Made by a program: the position numbers and the translations under genes
Origin: Streptomyces sp. CB09001
GTDB lineage: Bacteria; Actinomycetota; Actinomycetes; Streptomycetales; Streptomycetaceae
Length of the DNA: 64,000 bases
Assembly: GCF_003369795.1 (NCBI RefSeq)
Contig: NZ_CP026730.1
Location: 4,021,001 to 4,085,000, forward strand
Reading direction: 5' to 3'
Shown: in pieces, positions 24,321-33,181 of the stretch
Layout of the letters: every line of letters begins with the position of its first letter
Position numbering within the stretch: position 1 is the stretch's first letter
The notes under the pieces: generated by a model
Told to the model about the DNA's origin: nothing
The model's database searches: none
What the model saw: the letters and a program-made list of their open reading frames with translations, nothing else

Positions 24321-24977
24321 ATGGCCTCCACGACCCGCCCCGCGCCCACCGTCGGTTTCGACCTCGACATGACGCTGATCGACTCGCGGCCCGGCATCCG
24401 CGCCTGCTACCTCGAGCTGAGCGCCCGCACGGGGACATACGTGGACGCCGACCTGGCCGTCACCCGGCTCGGGCCGCCGCTGGCCGAGGAGCTGGCGAAC
24501 TGGTTCCCGGCCGGGGAGATCGAGGCCGTCGCCGACCTGTACCGGGAGATCTACCCGGCGTACGCGGTCGAGCCCACGCTCGCGCTGCCCGGCGCCCGCG
24601 AGGCGGTGGCCGCCGTGCGCGCGGCCGGCGGGCGCGCGATCGTCGTCACCGCCAAGTACGAGCCGAACGCGAAGCTGCACCTGGCCCACCTCGGCATCGA
24701 GCCGGACGCCGTGATCGGCGGCCTGTGGGCCGAGCAGAAGGCCGTCGCGCTGCGCGAGCACGACGCGGGCGTCTACGTCGGCGACCACGTCGGCGACGTA
24801 CGCGGAGCCCGCGCCGCCGGGGCCCACTCGGTGGCCGTGGCCAGCGGGCCGTGCGACGCCGAGGAGCTGCGCGCGGCCGGAGCGGACGTCGTCCTGGCCG
24901 ACCTGACGCGGTTCCCGCGGTGGCTGGCGGCCTACGTGGACGGCGACGCCGAGGCGCTCGACGCGGCGCGCGCCTGA
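24321..24977 (+). CDS. HAD-superfamily phosphatase (phosphoglycolate-phosphatase-like)
   Basis: 218 residues from the ATG at 24321. Motif I is FDLDMTLIDS with nucleophile Asp14 and Asp16, motif II lies in AIVVTAKYEPNAKLHL, and motif III/IV is YVGDHVGDVRGARAAGAHSVAV. It is a cytoplasmic phosphomonoesterase; the substrate is uncertain. The last 46 bp overlap the convergent small membrane gene. Confidence 0.9.
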   Translation: MASTTRPAPTVGFDLDMTLIDSRPGIRACYLELSARTGTYVDADLAVTRLGPPLAEELANWFPAGEIEAVADLYREIYPAYAVEPTLALPGAREAVAAVRAAGGRAIVVTAKYEPNAKLHLAHLGIEPDAVIGGLWAEQKAVALREHDAGVYVGDHVGDVRGARAAGAHSVAVASGPCDAEELRAAGADVVLADLTRFPRWLAAYVDGDAEALDAARA

Positions 24978-25204
24978 CGCCGCCCCGCGGCGATCGACCG
25001 GAGCACCCCGGCACCGGCGACCAGGAAGCCCACTCCCATCAGCATGCTCAGCCCGAACATGTAGGTGGGAAAGGGCGTCGTGTCCAGCAGCAGCGGGGCC
25101 ACCGTGACCAGAGTGGCCAGGGCACCGACGAAGAAGACGATCGCACCGGCGCGGATCAGCCGGTCGCCGGGCGCGGCGGAATTCGTTTGGGTTTGTTCAC
25201 GCAC
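24932..25204 (-). CDS. Small membrane protein
   Basis: 90 residues if started at the GTG at 25204; the frame is open to 25297, so a longer form is possible. Two hydrophobic helices (AGAIVFFVGALATLVTVAPLLL and YMFGLSMLMGVGFLVAGAGVL) are followed by a basic tail. No family I can name. It converges on and overlaps the HAD gene by 46 bp and is divergent from the recombinase. The start is uncertain because no strong ribosome-binding site is visible. Confidence 0.65.
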   Translation of the reverse strand: MREQTQTNSAAPGDRLIRAGAIVFFVGALATLVTVAPLLLDTTPFPTYMFGLSMLMGVGFLVAGAGVLRSIAAGRRQARAASSASASPST

Positions 25205-25240
25205 CCGACCAGGGTAGTTCCCAGGCCCGGAGAACAGCCG

Positions 25241-25259
25241 GGGCGGCTTGCCCACTAGT
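25241..25259. other. Possible attachment-site region upstream of the recombinase (tentative)
   Basis: CTTGCCCACTAGTAGCAAG at about this position has CTTGC/GCAAG arms around a centre containing ACTAGT, and it marks the drop in G+C towards the recombinase. Large serine recombinases act on such imperfect inverted repeats, but I found no second copy downstream, so this is only a candidate. Confidence 0.25.
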
Positions 25260-25328
25260 AGCAAGTACGTGCCTACCAGTAAAGCGAAGTCAGTCATCTA
25301 GATACATGTGGAGCGCTACGCTCCTTCC

Positions 25329-26942
25329 ATGAGACCCGGCCTTCGCTACCTCGCCTGCCTCCGACTTTCCGCCGACTCCGGCGGGTCCACATCGATCGAG
25401 TGGCAGCGTGGCGTGATCCGGCACCACGTCAGCTCTCCCATTCTGTCCGGCGTCCTGGTGGGGGAGGCGGAGGACACGGACGTATCCGGCTCGATGAGCC
25501 CCTTCAAGAGGCCGAAGCTGGGGCGCTGGCTCACGACGAAGCCTGATGGGTTCGACGTGATCATCGCGGCGAAGATGGACAGGCTCACCCGTCGCTCCAC
25601 GCACTTCAATGAACTGTTGGAGTGGGCGGAGCGGAACGGGAAGTTCATTGTCTGCGTTGAAGAGGGGTTCGACCTCTCGACTCCCCAGGGAAAGATGGCG
25701 GCGCGCATGACTTCCGTATTCGCCGAGGCCGAATGGGATGCGATCCAGGTTCGTATCCTCAACGGCGTGCAGAGTCGCCTGGAGAACCGCTCATGGCTTA
25801 CGGGCGCTCCGCCTACCGGGTATCGGATCAAGGCGGTAGAGGGTGGCAGGAGGAAGATTCTGGAGATTGACCAGGATTTTCAACCCTGTGTAGAAGAGAT
25901 TTTTACTCGTGTCCGTGAAGGGCAGTCCACGCATCGAATTGCCCGTGATTTCAACATGCGTGGCGTGCTCACGTGGGGAGACCACCTCAGGAAGATGAAG
26001 GGCAAGGAAACCAAGGGGACGCAATGGCAATCGACCATCATCAATAAGTTCCTGCGCTCCTCTTGGATTCCCGGAATCTATACCTACAAGGGGGAGGCTG
26101 TTTTGGACGACCAGGGGGAGCCTGTCATTCTTCCGGAGAAGCCGCTGGCGTCCATGGATGAATGGGCGGACCTGGTCGACAGGGTCAAATCGGCTCCCAG
26201 GTCTCTGGGGGTGGAAAGTCGAACAAGGGGGAGGAGTCTGCTTGCTGGTATCGCGCGCTGCGGAGAATGCAATTCTCCGGTCGCTTCTCTGCTGGGGTCC
26301 GGTCACACCAGGCGAGACGGAACCAAGGTTCCTGGACACAGGTATTACCGCTGCTCCAACAGGTTCAAGGGCGGCGACTGCGCAACAGGTCTATATATCC
26401 GGGCTGACTTGCTCGACACATGGGTCGACCAGCAGATTCGAGGGAGCGTCGGCACGTGGGAGATGCTCGAGCAAGCCGATGGGGGTCCGTCCCAGGTGCA
26501 AGAACTTCAGTCGGCAAAGACACGTCTGGAAAAGCTTGAAGCCGATTTCCTGGCAGGTGAGTACGACGGAGAGGGTCAGGGGGATTCCTACCGGCGTATG
26601 CATAAGAGCCTATCGGTGAAGGTGGCTTTGTTGGTGAAGCATGAAGAAGAGAGGGGCAACCTGACTCCCAAGGCGACAGGCAGGAAATACGGAGAAGTTT
26701 GGGAGTCCAAAGATCAGGAGGATCGTAGAGAATTTCTTCGTACGTATGGCGTGGCGGTATGGGCGTGGCGTGAGGGGCGGGACGGAAATGAGGCGGGATT
26801 TTTTATGGATCTGGGTGATATTCAGGTCATGGCGAATGAGCTTGCTCTTTCCTGTCCCGGGGGAAGTGGTGAGGCGAAATCGTTGGTGATCAGTCAAAAC
26901 CTCACCGAAAAATGTCAACGCAAGGCGTTGGAGTTCGCGTGA
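25329..26942 (+). CDS. Large serine recombinase (phage/ICE-type integrase)
   Basis: 537 residues from the ATG at 25329. The N-terminal resolvase domain has YLACLRLSADSGGSTSIEWQ, with Ser14 the likely nucleophile, and FDVIIAAKMDRLTRRSTHFN; then MTSVFAEAEWDAIQVRI, the recombinase domain (GAPPTGYRI, ...), a zinc ribbon (CGECNSP..YRCSN..GGDC) and a coiled-coil segment (AKTRLEKLEADFLAGEYDGE). It would catalyse site-specific integration. Base and codon use is clearly more AT-rich than its neighbours (AAA, ATT, TTT codons), which means recent transfer. No other phage or conjugation genes are adjacent, so it is a remnant or a minimal element. Confidence 0.93.
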   Translation: MRPGLRYLACLRLSADSGGSTSIEWQRGVIRHHVSSPILSGVLVGEAEDTDVSGSMSPFKRPKLGRWLTTKPDGFDVIIAAKMDRLTRRSTHFNELLEWAERNGKFIVCVEEGFDLSTPQGKMAARMTSVFAEAEWDAIQVRILNGVQSRLENRSWLTGAPPTGYRIKAVEGGRRKILEIDQDFQPCVEEIFTRVREGQSTHRIARDFNMRGVLTWGDHLRKMKGKETKGTQWQSTIINKFLRSSWIPGIYTYKGEAVLDDQGEPVILPEKPLASMDEWADLVDRVKSAPRSLGVESRTRGRSLLAGIARCGECNSPVASLLGSGHTRRDGTKVPGHRYYRCSNRFKGGDCATGLYIRADLLDTWVDQQIRGSVGTWEMLEQADGGPSQVQELQSAKTRLEKLEADFLAGEYDGEGQGDSYRRMHKSLSVKVALLVKHEEERGNLTPKATGRKYGEVWESKDQEDRREFLRTYGVAVWAWREGRDGNEAGFFMDLGDIQVMANELALSCPGGSGEAKSLVISQNLTEKCQRKALEFA

Positions 26943-27421
26943 GGAGTGAAAGTGACGCGGAAGTCGGGATTCTTAGGATGATGGGCAGCGGTAGCGAGTC
27001 CGACCGGTACGTACGGTTCCAATCGGCTCACCGGAACGGTCGAGGCAACTTCACCGGTGTTTTCGGGCTCGTCAATAATCTGGCGAGGGAGGGAAGGCTA
27101 TCGGACGAGGAGGAGTCCTTCCGGCGCCGAAACAACAGCTGGTACGACGCCGTGTACACCGACCCCACGACTGTTGATCCCCACGTCTACGACGCCGGGA
27201 TCAATCCCGGCGCGGCGGCGTGGTTCAAGCTGTCAGCCACTCATCTCCTCGCTCGCGTCTCCGGCTATCTGGAGATCCTGTCCGCGCACGGCGTCGGCTG
27301 CCGGGCTCTCCGCTCCTCAGACCCGGGACGGGTCATCTACGAGGACGACGTACAGATCGTGGCCGTGCCACATGCACAGGACGCGACTGCCGCCCACGCG
27401 AGCACCAACACCCAGAAGTGA
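26939..27421 (+). CDS. Hypothetical protein coupled to the recombinase
   Basis: 160 residues if translated from the GTG at 26939, which overlaps the recombinase stop as GTGA and has GGAG upstream. ATGs at 26978 and 26981 are alternatives and give about 147 residues. The conserved-looking part runs from SDRYVRFQSAHRNGRGNFTG through RRRNNSWYDAVYTDPTTVDP to VIYEDDVQIVAVPHA. No function is known to me. The G+C rises back to the chromosomal level within the first 100 bp, so this may be a host gene whose 5' end lies at the element boundary. Confidence 0.7.
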   Translation: MRSESDAEVGILRMMGSGSESDRYVRFQSAHRNGRGNFTGVFGLVNNLAREGRLSDEEESFRRRNNSWYDAVYTDPTTVDPHVYDAGINPGAAAWFKLSATHLLARVSGYLEILSAHGVGCRALRSSDPGRVIYEDDVQIVAVPHAQDATAAHASTNTQK

Positions 27422-27782
27422 CGAAGCGCGCGGTCAGGTTGTGGATCATGTGTCGCGCCAGTTCGTGGTGGACTCCCGGGTGAGCCTGGGGCCCACGAGG
27501 GCCCGGCCCCGAGGTGGCGTTTGCGTCCTGCGGTCCTTTGCCTGCGTCGATGACCGGGCCGACTGTGGGCACGTTGGTCGCCTTCCTGTCCCGCGCCGCC
27601 CTGTGCAGGCCGGCCGGTGCCCCACCGGCCCCTCTGGGTCTCTGCCTCAACTGGCCAGGGGCTCACTGCCATTTCCAGGCGTGATTAAGGCCGTGTGTCC
27701 CTGGGGAGAGCCCCAGTAAGGTGGTCAACGGCAGTTCAAAGGCGTCCGGCCCCGTCCGGGACCGATCGAGGGAGCGTGTGCT
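27422..27782. other. 361-bp region without a supported gene
   Basis: It contains short open frames on both strands but none with a good start or coherent protein. Near its end is the hairpin at 27701-27716, then the cold-shock gene leader. It may hold a decayed 3' end of mobile DNA; I cannot show that. Confidence 0.4.
27701..27716. promoter_or_regulatory. Stem-loop in the cold-shock gene upstream region
   Basis: CTGGGG-AGAG-CCCCAG is a perfect 6-bp stem with a 4-nt loop, 67 bp before the TTG start of the cold-shock gene. It could be part of the leader or a terminator for upstream reading. Confidence 0.45.
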
Positions 27783-28166
27783 TTGCCGACTGGCAAGGTC
27801 AAGTGGTTCAACAGTGAGAAGGGCTTCGGCTTTCTCTCCCGTGACGACGGCGGTGACGTCTTCGTCCATTCCTCGGTCCTCCCCGCCGGAGTCGAGAGCC
27901 TGAAGCCGGGACAGCGCGTCGAGTTCGGTGTCGTCGCGGGTCAGCGGGGCGACCAGGCACTGTCGCTCGCCCTGCTCGACCCAGCCCCCTCGGTCGCGGC
28001 CGCGCAGCGCAAGAAGCCGGACGAGCTGGCGTCCATCGTGCAGGACCTGACGACCCTGCTGGAGAACATCACGCCGATGCTGGAGCGCGGCCGCTACCCC
28101 GAGAAGACGGCCGGCAAGAAGATCGCCGGGCTGCTCCGCGCGGTCGCGGACCAGCTCGACGTCTGA
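27783..28166 (+). CDS. Cold-shock-domain protein with C-terminal extension
   Basis: 127 residues from a TTG at 27783, preceded by GGGAG. The cold-shock domain (GKVKWFNSEKGFGFLSRDDG, then DVFVHSSVL) carries the RNP1/RNP2 aromatic residues that bind single-stranded RNA or DNA. It is followed by a 60-residue tail (KPDELASIVQDLTTLLENIT, ..AGKKIAGLLRAVADQLDV) that exceeds the usual 67-residue CspA length. It is probably a cytoplasmic RNA chaperone. The tail may dimerise or bind a partner. Confidence 0.92.
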   Translation: MPTGKVKWFNSEKGFGFLSRDDGGDVFVHSSVLPAGVESLKPGQRVEFGVVAGQRGDQALSLALLDPAPSVAAAQRKKPDELASIVQDLTTLLENITPMLERGRYPEKTAGKKIAGLLRAVADQLDV

Positions 28167-28191
28167 TCGCCGTCCCGCCAGGGGCGCCCCG

Positions 28192-29067
28192 TCAGGGGAA
28201 CGCCAGCGCGTCCGGGCCGAGGGCCGGTACGAGTCCCTCGGCCGCCGCGCGGGTCAGCAGGCCCCGGATCGCCGCGTAGCCGTCCTCCCCGAGGTCGGCG
28301 GTGAACTCGTTGACGTACAGCCCGATGTGCTGGTCGGCGACGGCCGGGTCCATCTCCTGCGCGTGCTCCATGACGTACGGCCGGGACGCCTCCGGGTCGT
28401 CCCAGGCCGCGCGGACGGAGGCGCGCACGGCGTCGGCGAGGCGCGTCAGCGTCCGCTCGCCCAGCGAGCGCTTGGCGATGATCGCGCCGAGCGGGATCGG
28501 CAGCCCGGTGGTGTGCTCCCAGTGCTCGCCCATGTCGGCGAGCTTGTGCAGCCCGTAGTTCTGGTACGTGAAGCGGGCCTCGTGGATCACCAGGCCCGCG
28601 TCGACCTTCCCGTCCCGCACGGCCGGCATGATCTCGTGGAAGGGCATGACCACGATCTCCCCGACGCCTCCGGGCACGGTGTCCGCCGCCCAGAGCCGGA
28701 AGAGCAGGTAGGCGGTGGAGGTCTCGCTGGGCACCGCGACCGTGCGGCCCCGCAGGTCGGCGCCCGCCTCCCGGGTCAGCACCAGCGGGCCGCAGCCCCG
28801 GCCCAGCGCGCCCCCGCAGGGCAGCAGGGCCCACTCGTCGAGGACGTACGGCAGGACGGCGTACGACACCTTCAGCACGTCGAACTCGCCGCGCTCGGCC
28901 ATGCCGTTGGTGATGTCGATGTCCGCGAACGTCACTTCGAGGGAGGGGGCGTCCGGGACGCGGCCGTGGGCCAGGGCGTCGAAGACGAACGTGTCGTTCG
29001 GGCAGGGGGAGTACGCGATCCGCAAGGTCTCAGGGGCCTCAGGGGTCTCAGGGTTCATGTCGGTCAT
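28192..29067 (-). CDS. mqnD: 1,4-dihydroxy-6-naphthoate synthase (futalosine pathway)
   Basis: 291 residues. It opens LRIAYSPCPNDTFVFDALAH, the MqnD hallmark, with DITNGMAERGEFDVLKVSYA, VPSETSTAYLLFRLW and VDAGLVIHEARFTYQNYGL. MqnD converts cyclic dehypoxanthine futalosine to 1,4-dihydroxy-6-naphthoate in menaquinone synthesis. Its 5' end overlaps the mqnB 3' end by 20 bp, showing translational linkage. Confidence 0.95.
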   Translation of the reverse strand: MTDMNPETPEAPETLRIAYSPCPNDTFVFDALAHGRVPDAPSLEVTFADIDITNGMAERGEFDVLKVSYAVLPYVLDEWALLPCGGALGRGCGPLVLTREAGADLRGRTVAVPSETSTAYLLFRLWAADTVPGGVGEIVVMPFHEIMPAVRDGKVDAGLVIHEARFTYQNYGLHKLADMGEHWEHTTGLPIPLGAIIAKRSLGERTLTRLADAVRASVRAAWDDPEASRPYVMEHAQEMDPAVADQHIGLYVNEFTADLGEDGYAAIRGLLTRAAAEGLVPALGPDALAFP

Positions 29068-29764
29068 GTGGGTTCCAACTCGTGAGGACGGGGGCGAGCT
29101 TCCCGAAGGCGTCCGTCAGGGCCGCGAGTGCCTCGCCGATGCGCCAGGCGGCGCGGTCGCGCGGTCCGACCGGGTTGGAGACCGCGCGCAGTTCCAGCAC
29201 CGGCACGCCGTGCGCGGCGGCGGCCTCGGCGACGCCGAAGCCCTCCATGGCCTCGGCCAGGGCGCCCGGGTGGCGCTGGCGCAGCAGCGCGGCGCGGGCC
29301 GCGGTGCCGGTGACGGTGGACCCGGTCAGGACGGTGCCGGGCCGGGCCCCGGTCGCCTCGGCCGCGGCGCGGACCAGATCGGCCGGCGGGAGGTGGGTCA
29401 CGGTGCCGAAGCCGAGGTCGGTGACCGGCAGGAAGCCGTCGGCGGTCTCGGCGCCCAGGTCGGCGGCGGTGATCGCGTCGGCGACGACCAGTGAGCCGAC
29501 GGGCGCCCCGGGCGCGAAGCCGCCGCCGATACCGGCCGAGACGACCAGGTCGTAGGGCCTGCCGTCGAGGGCGGCGGCGGTCAGGGCGGCGGCCGTGGAG
29601 GCGGCGGCGCGGGCCGGGCCCACCCCGGCGGCCAGCAGGTCCCGGCCGTCCGGCAGCCGGTGGAGGGTGATCCCGGGGCGGGACACCTCGGTGCCCGGCA
29701 CCGGGAACGCCCGAGCCACCGCGTCCCGTTCGGCGGGGACCGCGGTGGCCACGAGGAGGTGCAC
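29048..29764 (-). CDS. mqnB: Futalosine hydrolase
   Basis: 238 residues from a GTG at 29764. It is a nucleoside-phosphorylase-fold enzyme: VVSAGIGGGFAPGAPVGSLVVAD, EAMEGFGVAEAAAAHGVPVLELRAVSNPVGPRD. MqnB removes hypoxanthine from futalosine in the cytoplasm. It is directly upstream of and overlapping mqnD. The DUF2771 lipoprotein gene ends 16 bp upstream and may be co-transcribed. Confidence 0.94.
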   Translation of the reverse strand: MHLLVATAVPAERDAVARAFPVPGTEVSRPGITLHRLPDGRDLLAAGVGPARAAASTAAALTAAALDGRPYDLVVSAGIGGGFAPGAPVGSLVVADAITAADLGAETADGFLPVTDLGFGTVTHLPPADLVRAAAEATGARPGTVLTGSTVTGTAARAALLRQRHPGALAEAMEGFGVAEAAAAHGVPVLELRAVSNPVGPRDRAAWRIGEALAALTDAFGKLAPVLTSWNPHDRHEP

Positions 29765-29779
29765 GGAGGACGTGGGCGG

Positions 29780-30289
29780 TCAGTCCTTCTTCAGCTCGAA
29801 GACCCACACACCGGTGATGTTCTGGCTGTCGTCCTTGCCGTCCCGGACCGCGACGGCGACGTTCGTCGAGTCGCCCTGGGCGCCGTACTGGGCGTTGAAG
29901 AACACGCTGCCCGGCACGGTGCGGTAGGTCTTGTCGCTGTCCTCGACGAGCTGCTGACCGTTCATCAGGATCGTCCAGTGCTTGTCGGCGATGTCCGGGT
30001 CGACGCCGAACCGCACGGTCTCGTCCTGGTCGACGGTGATGGACTTCGCGTCCTTGTCCTTCAGACACTTGTTGATCTCGTCGGGGGAAAGGTTCTTGCC
30101 CTCTCCGCCGCAGGTGGCCTCGGAGCTGACCGAGTCACTGCCGACCGTGATCGTCGCGATCGGGGTCGGCTCGTCACAGGCGGACAGCAGGAGAAGTCCG
30201 GCGGACACGGCGCCGACAGCGGCGACGGCGCGGCGGCGTCGCACAACGCGGTGTCCGATAGCGGCGGTGCCGCGGGGCAACGTGGTCAT
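29780..30289 (-). CDS. DUF2771-type lipoprotein
   Basis: 169 residues. A basic leader (RRRR) and hydrophobic core end in the lipobox LLSAC, with Cys38 as the lipidated residue. The mature part has a Cys pair (ATCGGEGK..INKCL) and ends GVWVFELKKD, typical of the actinobacterial DUF2771 family. It should be anchored to the outer face of the membrane. The function is unknown. It precedes mqnB on the same strand. Confidence 0.85.
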   Translation of the reverse strand: MTTLPRGTAAIGHRVVRRRRAVAAVGAVSAGLLLLSACDEPTPIATITVGSDSVSSEATCGGEGKNLSPDEINKCLKDKDAKSITVDQDETVRFGVDPDIADKHWTILMNGQQLVEDSDKTYRTVPGSVFFNAQYGAQGDSTNVAVAVRDGKDDSQNITGVWVFELKKD

Positions 30290-30347
30290 GGCGGAAGGCT
30301 ATACGGCGCCTGAGCCCCGTCCCCCACCTGGGTACGGCGTGGCGTGG

Positions 30348-31739
30348 TCACGCCACTCTCGGCCGAGTCCTTCCCCCGTGCCGCGCCGAGTCGAGCAGCC
30401 CCCGTACGGTCGTCAGCCACCCGGTGGCGATGATCGCGGCGGCCACCGACAGGCCCAGCGTGCCGTTGAGCGGCAGCACGATGCCGACGGCGCCGCCGAA
30501 CACCCAGGAGACCTGGAGCAGCGTCTCCGAGCGCGCGAACGCCGACGTGCGCACCTGCTCCGGCACGTCCCGCTGGATCAGCGCGTCCAGGGACAGCTTG
30601 GCCAGCGCCTGCGCGAACCCGGCGACCGCCGCCAGGCACGCCACCAGGAAGGCGCTGAAGAACACCGCGGCGACCACCGCCGCGCCCAGCACGATCACGA
30701 CCACCGTCACGATGATCACCTCCGGCGCCCGGGACCGCAGCCACGCCCCCACGGCCGTGCCCAGCGCGTTGCCCGCACCGGCCGCGACGCCCACGATCCC
30801 CAGCGACACCGCCGCGCTCTGGCCGGTCATCGGATGCACCCGCAGCAGGAACGCCAGGAAGAAGATCAGGAAGCCGGTCAGGCAGCGGATGGCGGCGTTG
30901 GCGGCCAGCGCGTGGGTCACCGCCGGGCCCACCGTGCGCAGGCCGGGGCGCTTGCCCCGCCCCCGCAGCGGTCCCGGCAGGTGGTCCTCGTCCGCGGCGA
31001 GCAGCGCCCGGTCCTCGCCGCGCGCGGAGTCCACCTTCCGCGGCAGCGTGAAGGACAGCACGGTGCCCGCGACGAAGATCACGAAGGCGCCGTACAGCGG
31101 CCACCGCGGCCCCACCTGCTGGAGGCCCGCGCCGATCGGCGCGGCCGCGCCGGTGGCCAGCAGCCCGCACAGCGTGACCCGCGAGTTCGCCTTCACCAGC
31201 GAGACCCGGGGCGGCAGCAGTCGCGGCACCACGGCGCTCCTGACCACGCCGTACGCCTTCGAGGCGACGAGTACGCCGAGCGCGGCCGGGTACAGCTCGA
31301 TGCCGCCGGTGGCGACCGCGCCGGACAGCACCAGCGCGAGCACCGCGCGGGCGCCCATCGCGGTCGCCATCGCCGCGCGGCGGCCGTGCGGCAGCCGGTC
31401 CAGGAGCGGGCCGATCACCGGCGCGAGGAGGGTGAACGGCGCCATGGTGATGGCGAGGTACAGCGCGACCCGCCCGCGCGCCTCGTCGGTGGGCACGGAG
31501 AAGAAGACGGTGGAGGCGAGCGCGACGGTGATCATCACGTCGCCGGCGCCGTTCACCCCGTGCAGCTCGATCAGCTTGCCGAGGCCCGACTCGCCCGCGC
31601 CGTGCGCGTGCGTCGCCCGCCGGATGCCGCGCGCGGTGCCGGTCACCGGCAGGCGCAGCGCCCGTCCGACCGCACGGAACCAGGAGCCGGGACCGCGCCA
31701 CCGGCTCCCGCGCTTGAACTCCGTCCGTGCGGCTGCCAC
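30348..31739 (-). CDS. MFS transporter
   Basis: 463 residues from the GTG at 31739 (MAAARTEFKRGSRWRG). About 12 hydrophobic segments are visible, such as LAITMAPFTLLAPVIGPLLD, and the loop motif LDRLPHGRRAAM follows TM2-3. It has a long cytoplasmic N-terminus of about 50 residues. The substrate is not predictable. It is the terminal gene before the divergent region that controls the DUF3027 gene. Confidence 0.85.
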   Translation of the reverse strand: MAAARTEFKRGSRWRGPGSWFRAVGRALRLPVTGTARGIRRATHAHGAGESGLGKLIELHGVNGAGDVMITVALASTVFFSVPTDEARGRVALYLAITMAPFTLLAPVIGPLLDRLPHGRRAAMATAMGARAVLALVLSGAVATGGIELYPAALGVLVASKAYGVVRSAVVPRLLPPRVSLVKANSRVTLCGLLATGAAAPIGAGLQQVGPRWPLYGAFVIFVAGTVLSFTLPRKVDSARGEDRALLAADEDHLPGPLRGRGKRPGLRTVGPAVTHALAANAAIRCLTGFLIFFLAFLLRVHPMTGQSAAVSLGIVGVAAGAGNALGTAVGAWLRSRAPEVIIVTVVVIVLGAAVVAAVFFSAFLVACLAAVAGFAQALAKLSLDALIQRDVPEQVRTSAFARSETLLQVSWVFGGAVGIVLPLNGTLGLSVAAAIIATGWLTTVRGLLDSARHGGRTRPRVA

Positions 31740-32072
31740 CCCGTCATAGTGCCCCGTCGGCGGCGGCTGTAGCGTCGATACGGCACGGATGGCGGTGATC
31801 GAGTCGGGTGCGACCCGCCCGGGAACGCGTGGCCGTACCCCGCCGAAATTCCCGTCGGTGTAGGCCCAGGGCACATGAGCAGGTAGCGTGCGTAGCGCGC
31901 CGTGGCGAACGTTCTCGGCCGCGCGCCGTACGGCCATCCCGCAGAATGGATGACGTAGGTGCGCCCGAGCGCGATCGGGCGCGGACGTCGACGCGGTCCA
32001 CAGGTCCGCTCCGTCCGCCCCTCGCACACAGCGGCGCACTCGTGAGACGGCGTATGGAGAGAAGCGATACCT
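31740..32072. other. 333-bp divergent promoter region
   Basis: It separates the MFS gene (minus strand) from the DUF3027 gene. I see the DUF3027 ribosome-binding site (GGAGAGAAG) and an inverted repeat GTGCGCCCGAGCGCGATCGGGCGCG near 31958-31982, but no clear promoter hexamers and no gene. Confidence 0.45.
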
Positions 32073-32999
32073 GTGAGCGCAGCGACAACGCGAAGCCGCA
32101 CCCCTGACCGCCTGTGCGCCGAGGCCGTCGACCTCGCCCGGGCCGCGGCCGAGGAGGCCGCCGCACCCGGCGTCGTCGGCGAGCACGAGGGCCTGGTGTC
32201 GGAGGGCGACCGGGTCGTCACCCACTACTTCGCCTGCAAGGAGATGGGCTACCGGGGCTGGCGCTGGGCCGTGACGGTGGCCCGCGCCTCCCGCGCCAAG
32301 ATCGTCACGGTGGACGAGGCGGTGCTGCTGCCCGGCCCCGACGCGCTCCTGGCGCCCGAGTGGGTGCCGTGGAGCGAACGGCTGCGCCCCGGCGACATGG
32401 GCCCGGGCGACCTGCTGCCCACCGACGCGGAGGACCTGCGCCTGGAGCCCGGCTGGACCGGCGAGGACGAGCCGCCGCCGAACTCCGCGGTCTCGCACGA
32501 GATGGCCGACCTGGTCGAGGCCGAGGACGCCGAGGTGACCGCCGGGCCGCCCGCCGAGCTGTCGACCGTGCCGGCCCGCGGCACGATCTCGGCGGTCGCC
32601 GAGGAGCTGGGCCTGCGCCGCACCCGGGTGCTGTCCCGGTACGGACTGCACGTCGCCGCCGACCGCTGGGAGGACGGCTACGGCCCGAAGACCGCGATGG
32701 CCCAGGCGGCCCCCGCCTCCTGCGTCAGCTGCGGCTTCCTCGCCCGGATCGGCGGCTCGCTCGGACAGGCCTTCGGTGTGTGCGCCAACGAGTTCTCCCC
32801 GGCCGACGGGCACGTCGTGTCGCTGGCCTACGGGTGCGGCGGGCACTCCGAGGCGGCGGTCATGCCGAAGCCGCCGCGGGTGGCTCCGCCGGTGATCGAC
32901 GAGACGCGGGTGGACCCGTTCCCGCTGCGGCCCGCCGCGGACTCCGGGTCGGTCCCGGTGACCGAGGACCAGGCGGTGGCGGAGCTGGGGCACTCCTGA
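32073..32999 (+). CDS. DUF3027 family protein
   Basis: 308 residues from a GTG at 32073. Characteristic segments are YFACKEMGYRGWRWAVTVAR, EWVPWSERLRPGDMGPGD and CVSCGFLARIGGSLGQAFG..CANEFSP. This is an actinobacterial family of unknown function, cytoplasmic, with two CxxC/C pairs that may bind metal. It lies immediately upstream of the sacsin-type ATPase gene, separated by a repeat-containing 182-bp gap. Confidence 0.9.
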   Translation: MSAATTRSRTPDRLCAEAVDLARAAAEEAAAPGVVGEHEGLVSEGDRVVTHYFACKEMGYRGWRWAVTVARASRAKIVTVDEAVLLPGPDALLAPEWVPWSERLRPGDMGPGDLLPTDAEDLRLEPGWTGEDEPPPNSAVSHEMADLVEAEDAEVTAGPPAELSTVPARGTISAVAEELGLRRTRVLSRYGLHVAADRWEDGYGPKTAMAQAAPASCVSCGFLARIGGSLGQAFGVCANEFSPADGHVVSLAYGCGGHSEAAVMPKPPRVAPPVIDETRVDPFPLRPAADSGSVPVTEDQAVAELGHS

Positions 33000-33026
33000 G
33001 GTCCGCCGTGGGTGGCTGAGGTCCCT

Positions 33027-33041
33027 GGGGGCTGCGCCCCC
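33027..33041. terminator. Hairpin downstream of the DUF3027 gene
   Basis: GGGGGC-TGC-GCCCCC is a perfect 6-bp GC stem 27 bp after the stop, followed by CTCGTCCTCGAGCGCCGGACG, a sequence that is common after Streptomyces genes (from memory). It probably acts as a terminator or mRNA 3' end. Confidence 0.5.
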
Positions 33042-33181
33042 GGGCCCCCCGTCGGCCTTGACGGCCTCGTCCTCGAGCGCCGGACGGGCCGGGTGATGCC
33101 GGCCGGGGTCGCCCGGCCGCCGTCGGCGTGGTGTGAGTGCCGGGGCGGTACCTTCGTGGTCCGTCGATGAGGAGAGTCACC

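Noticed and set aside
27333..27650. A minus-strand open frame in the gap before the cold-shock gene
   Set aside because: No ribosome-binding site and Pro/Gly/Arg-rich sequence; only a short patch looks protein-like, so I could not support a gene.
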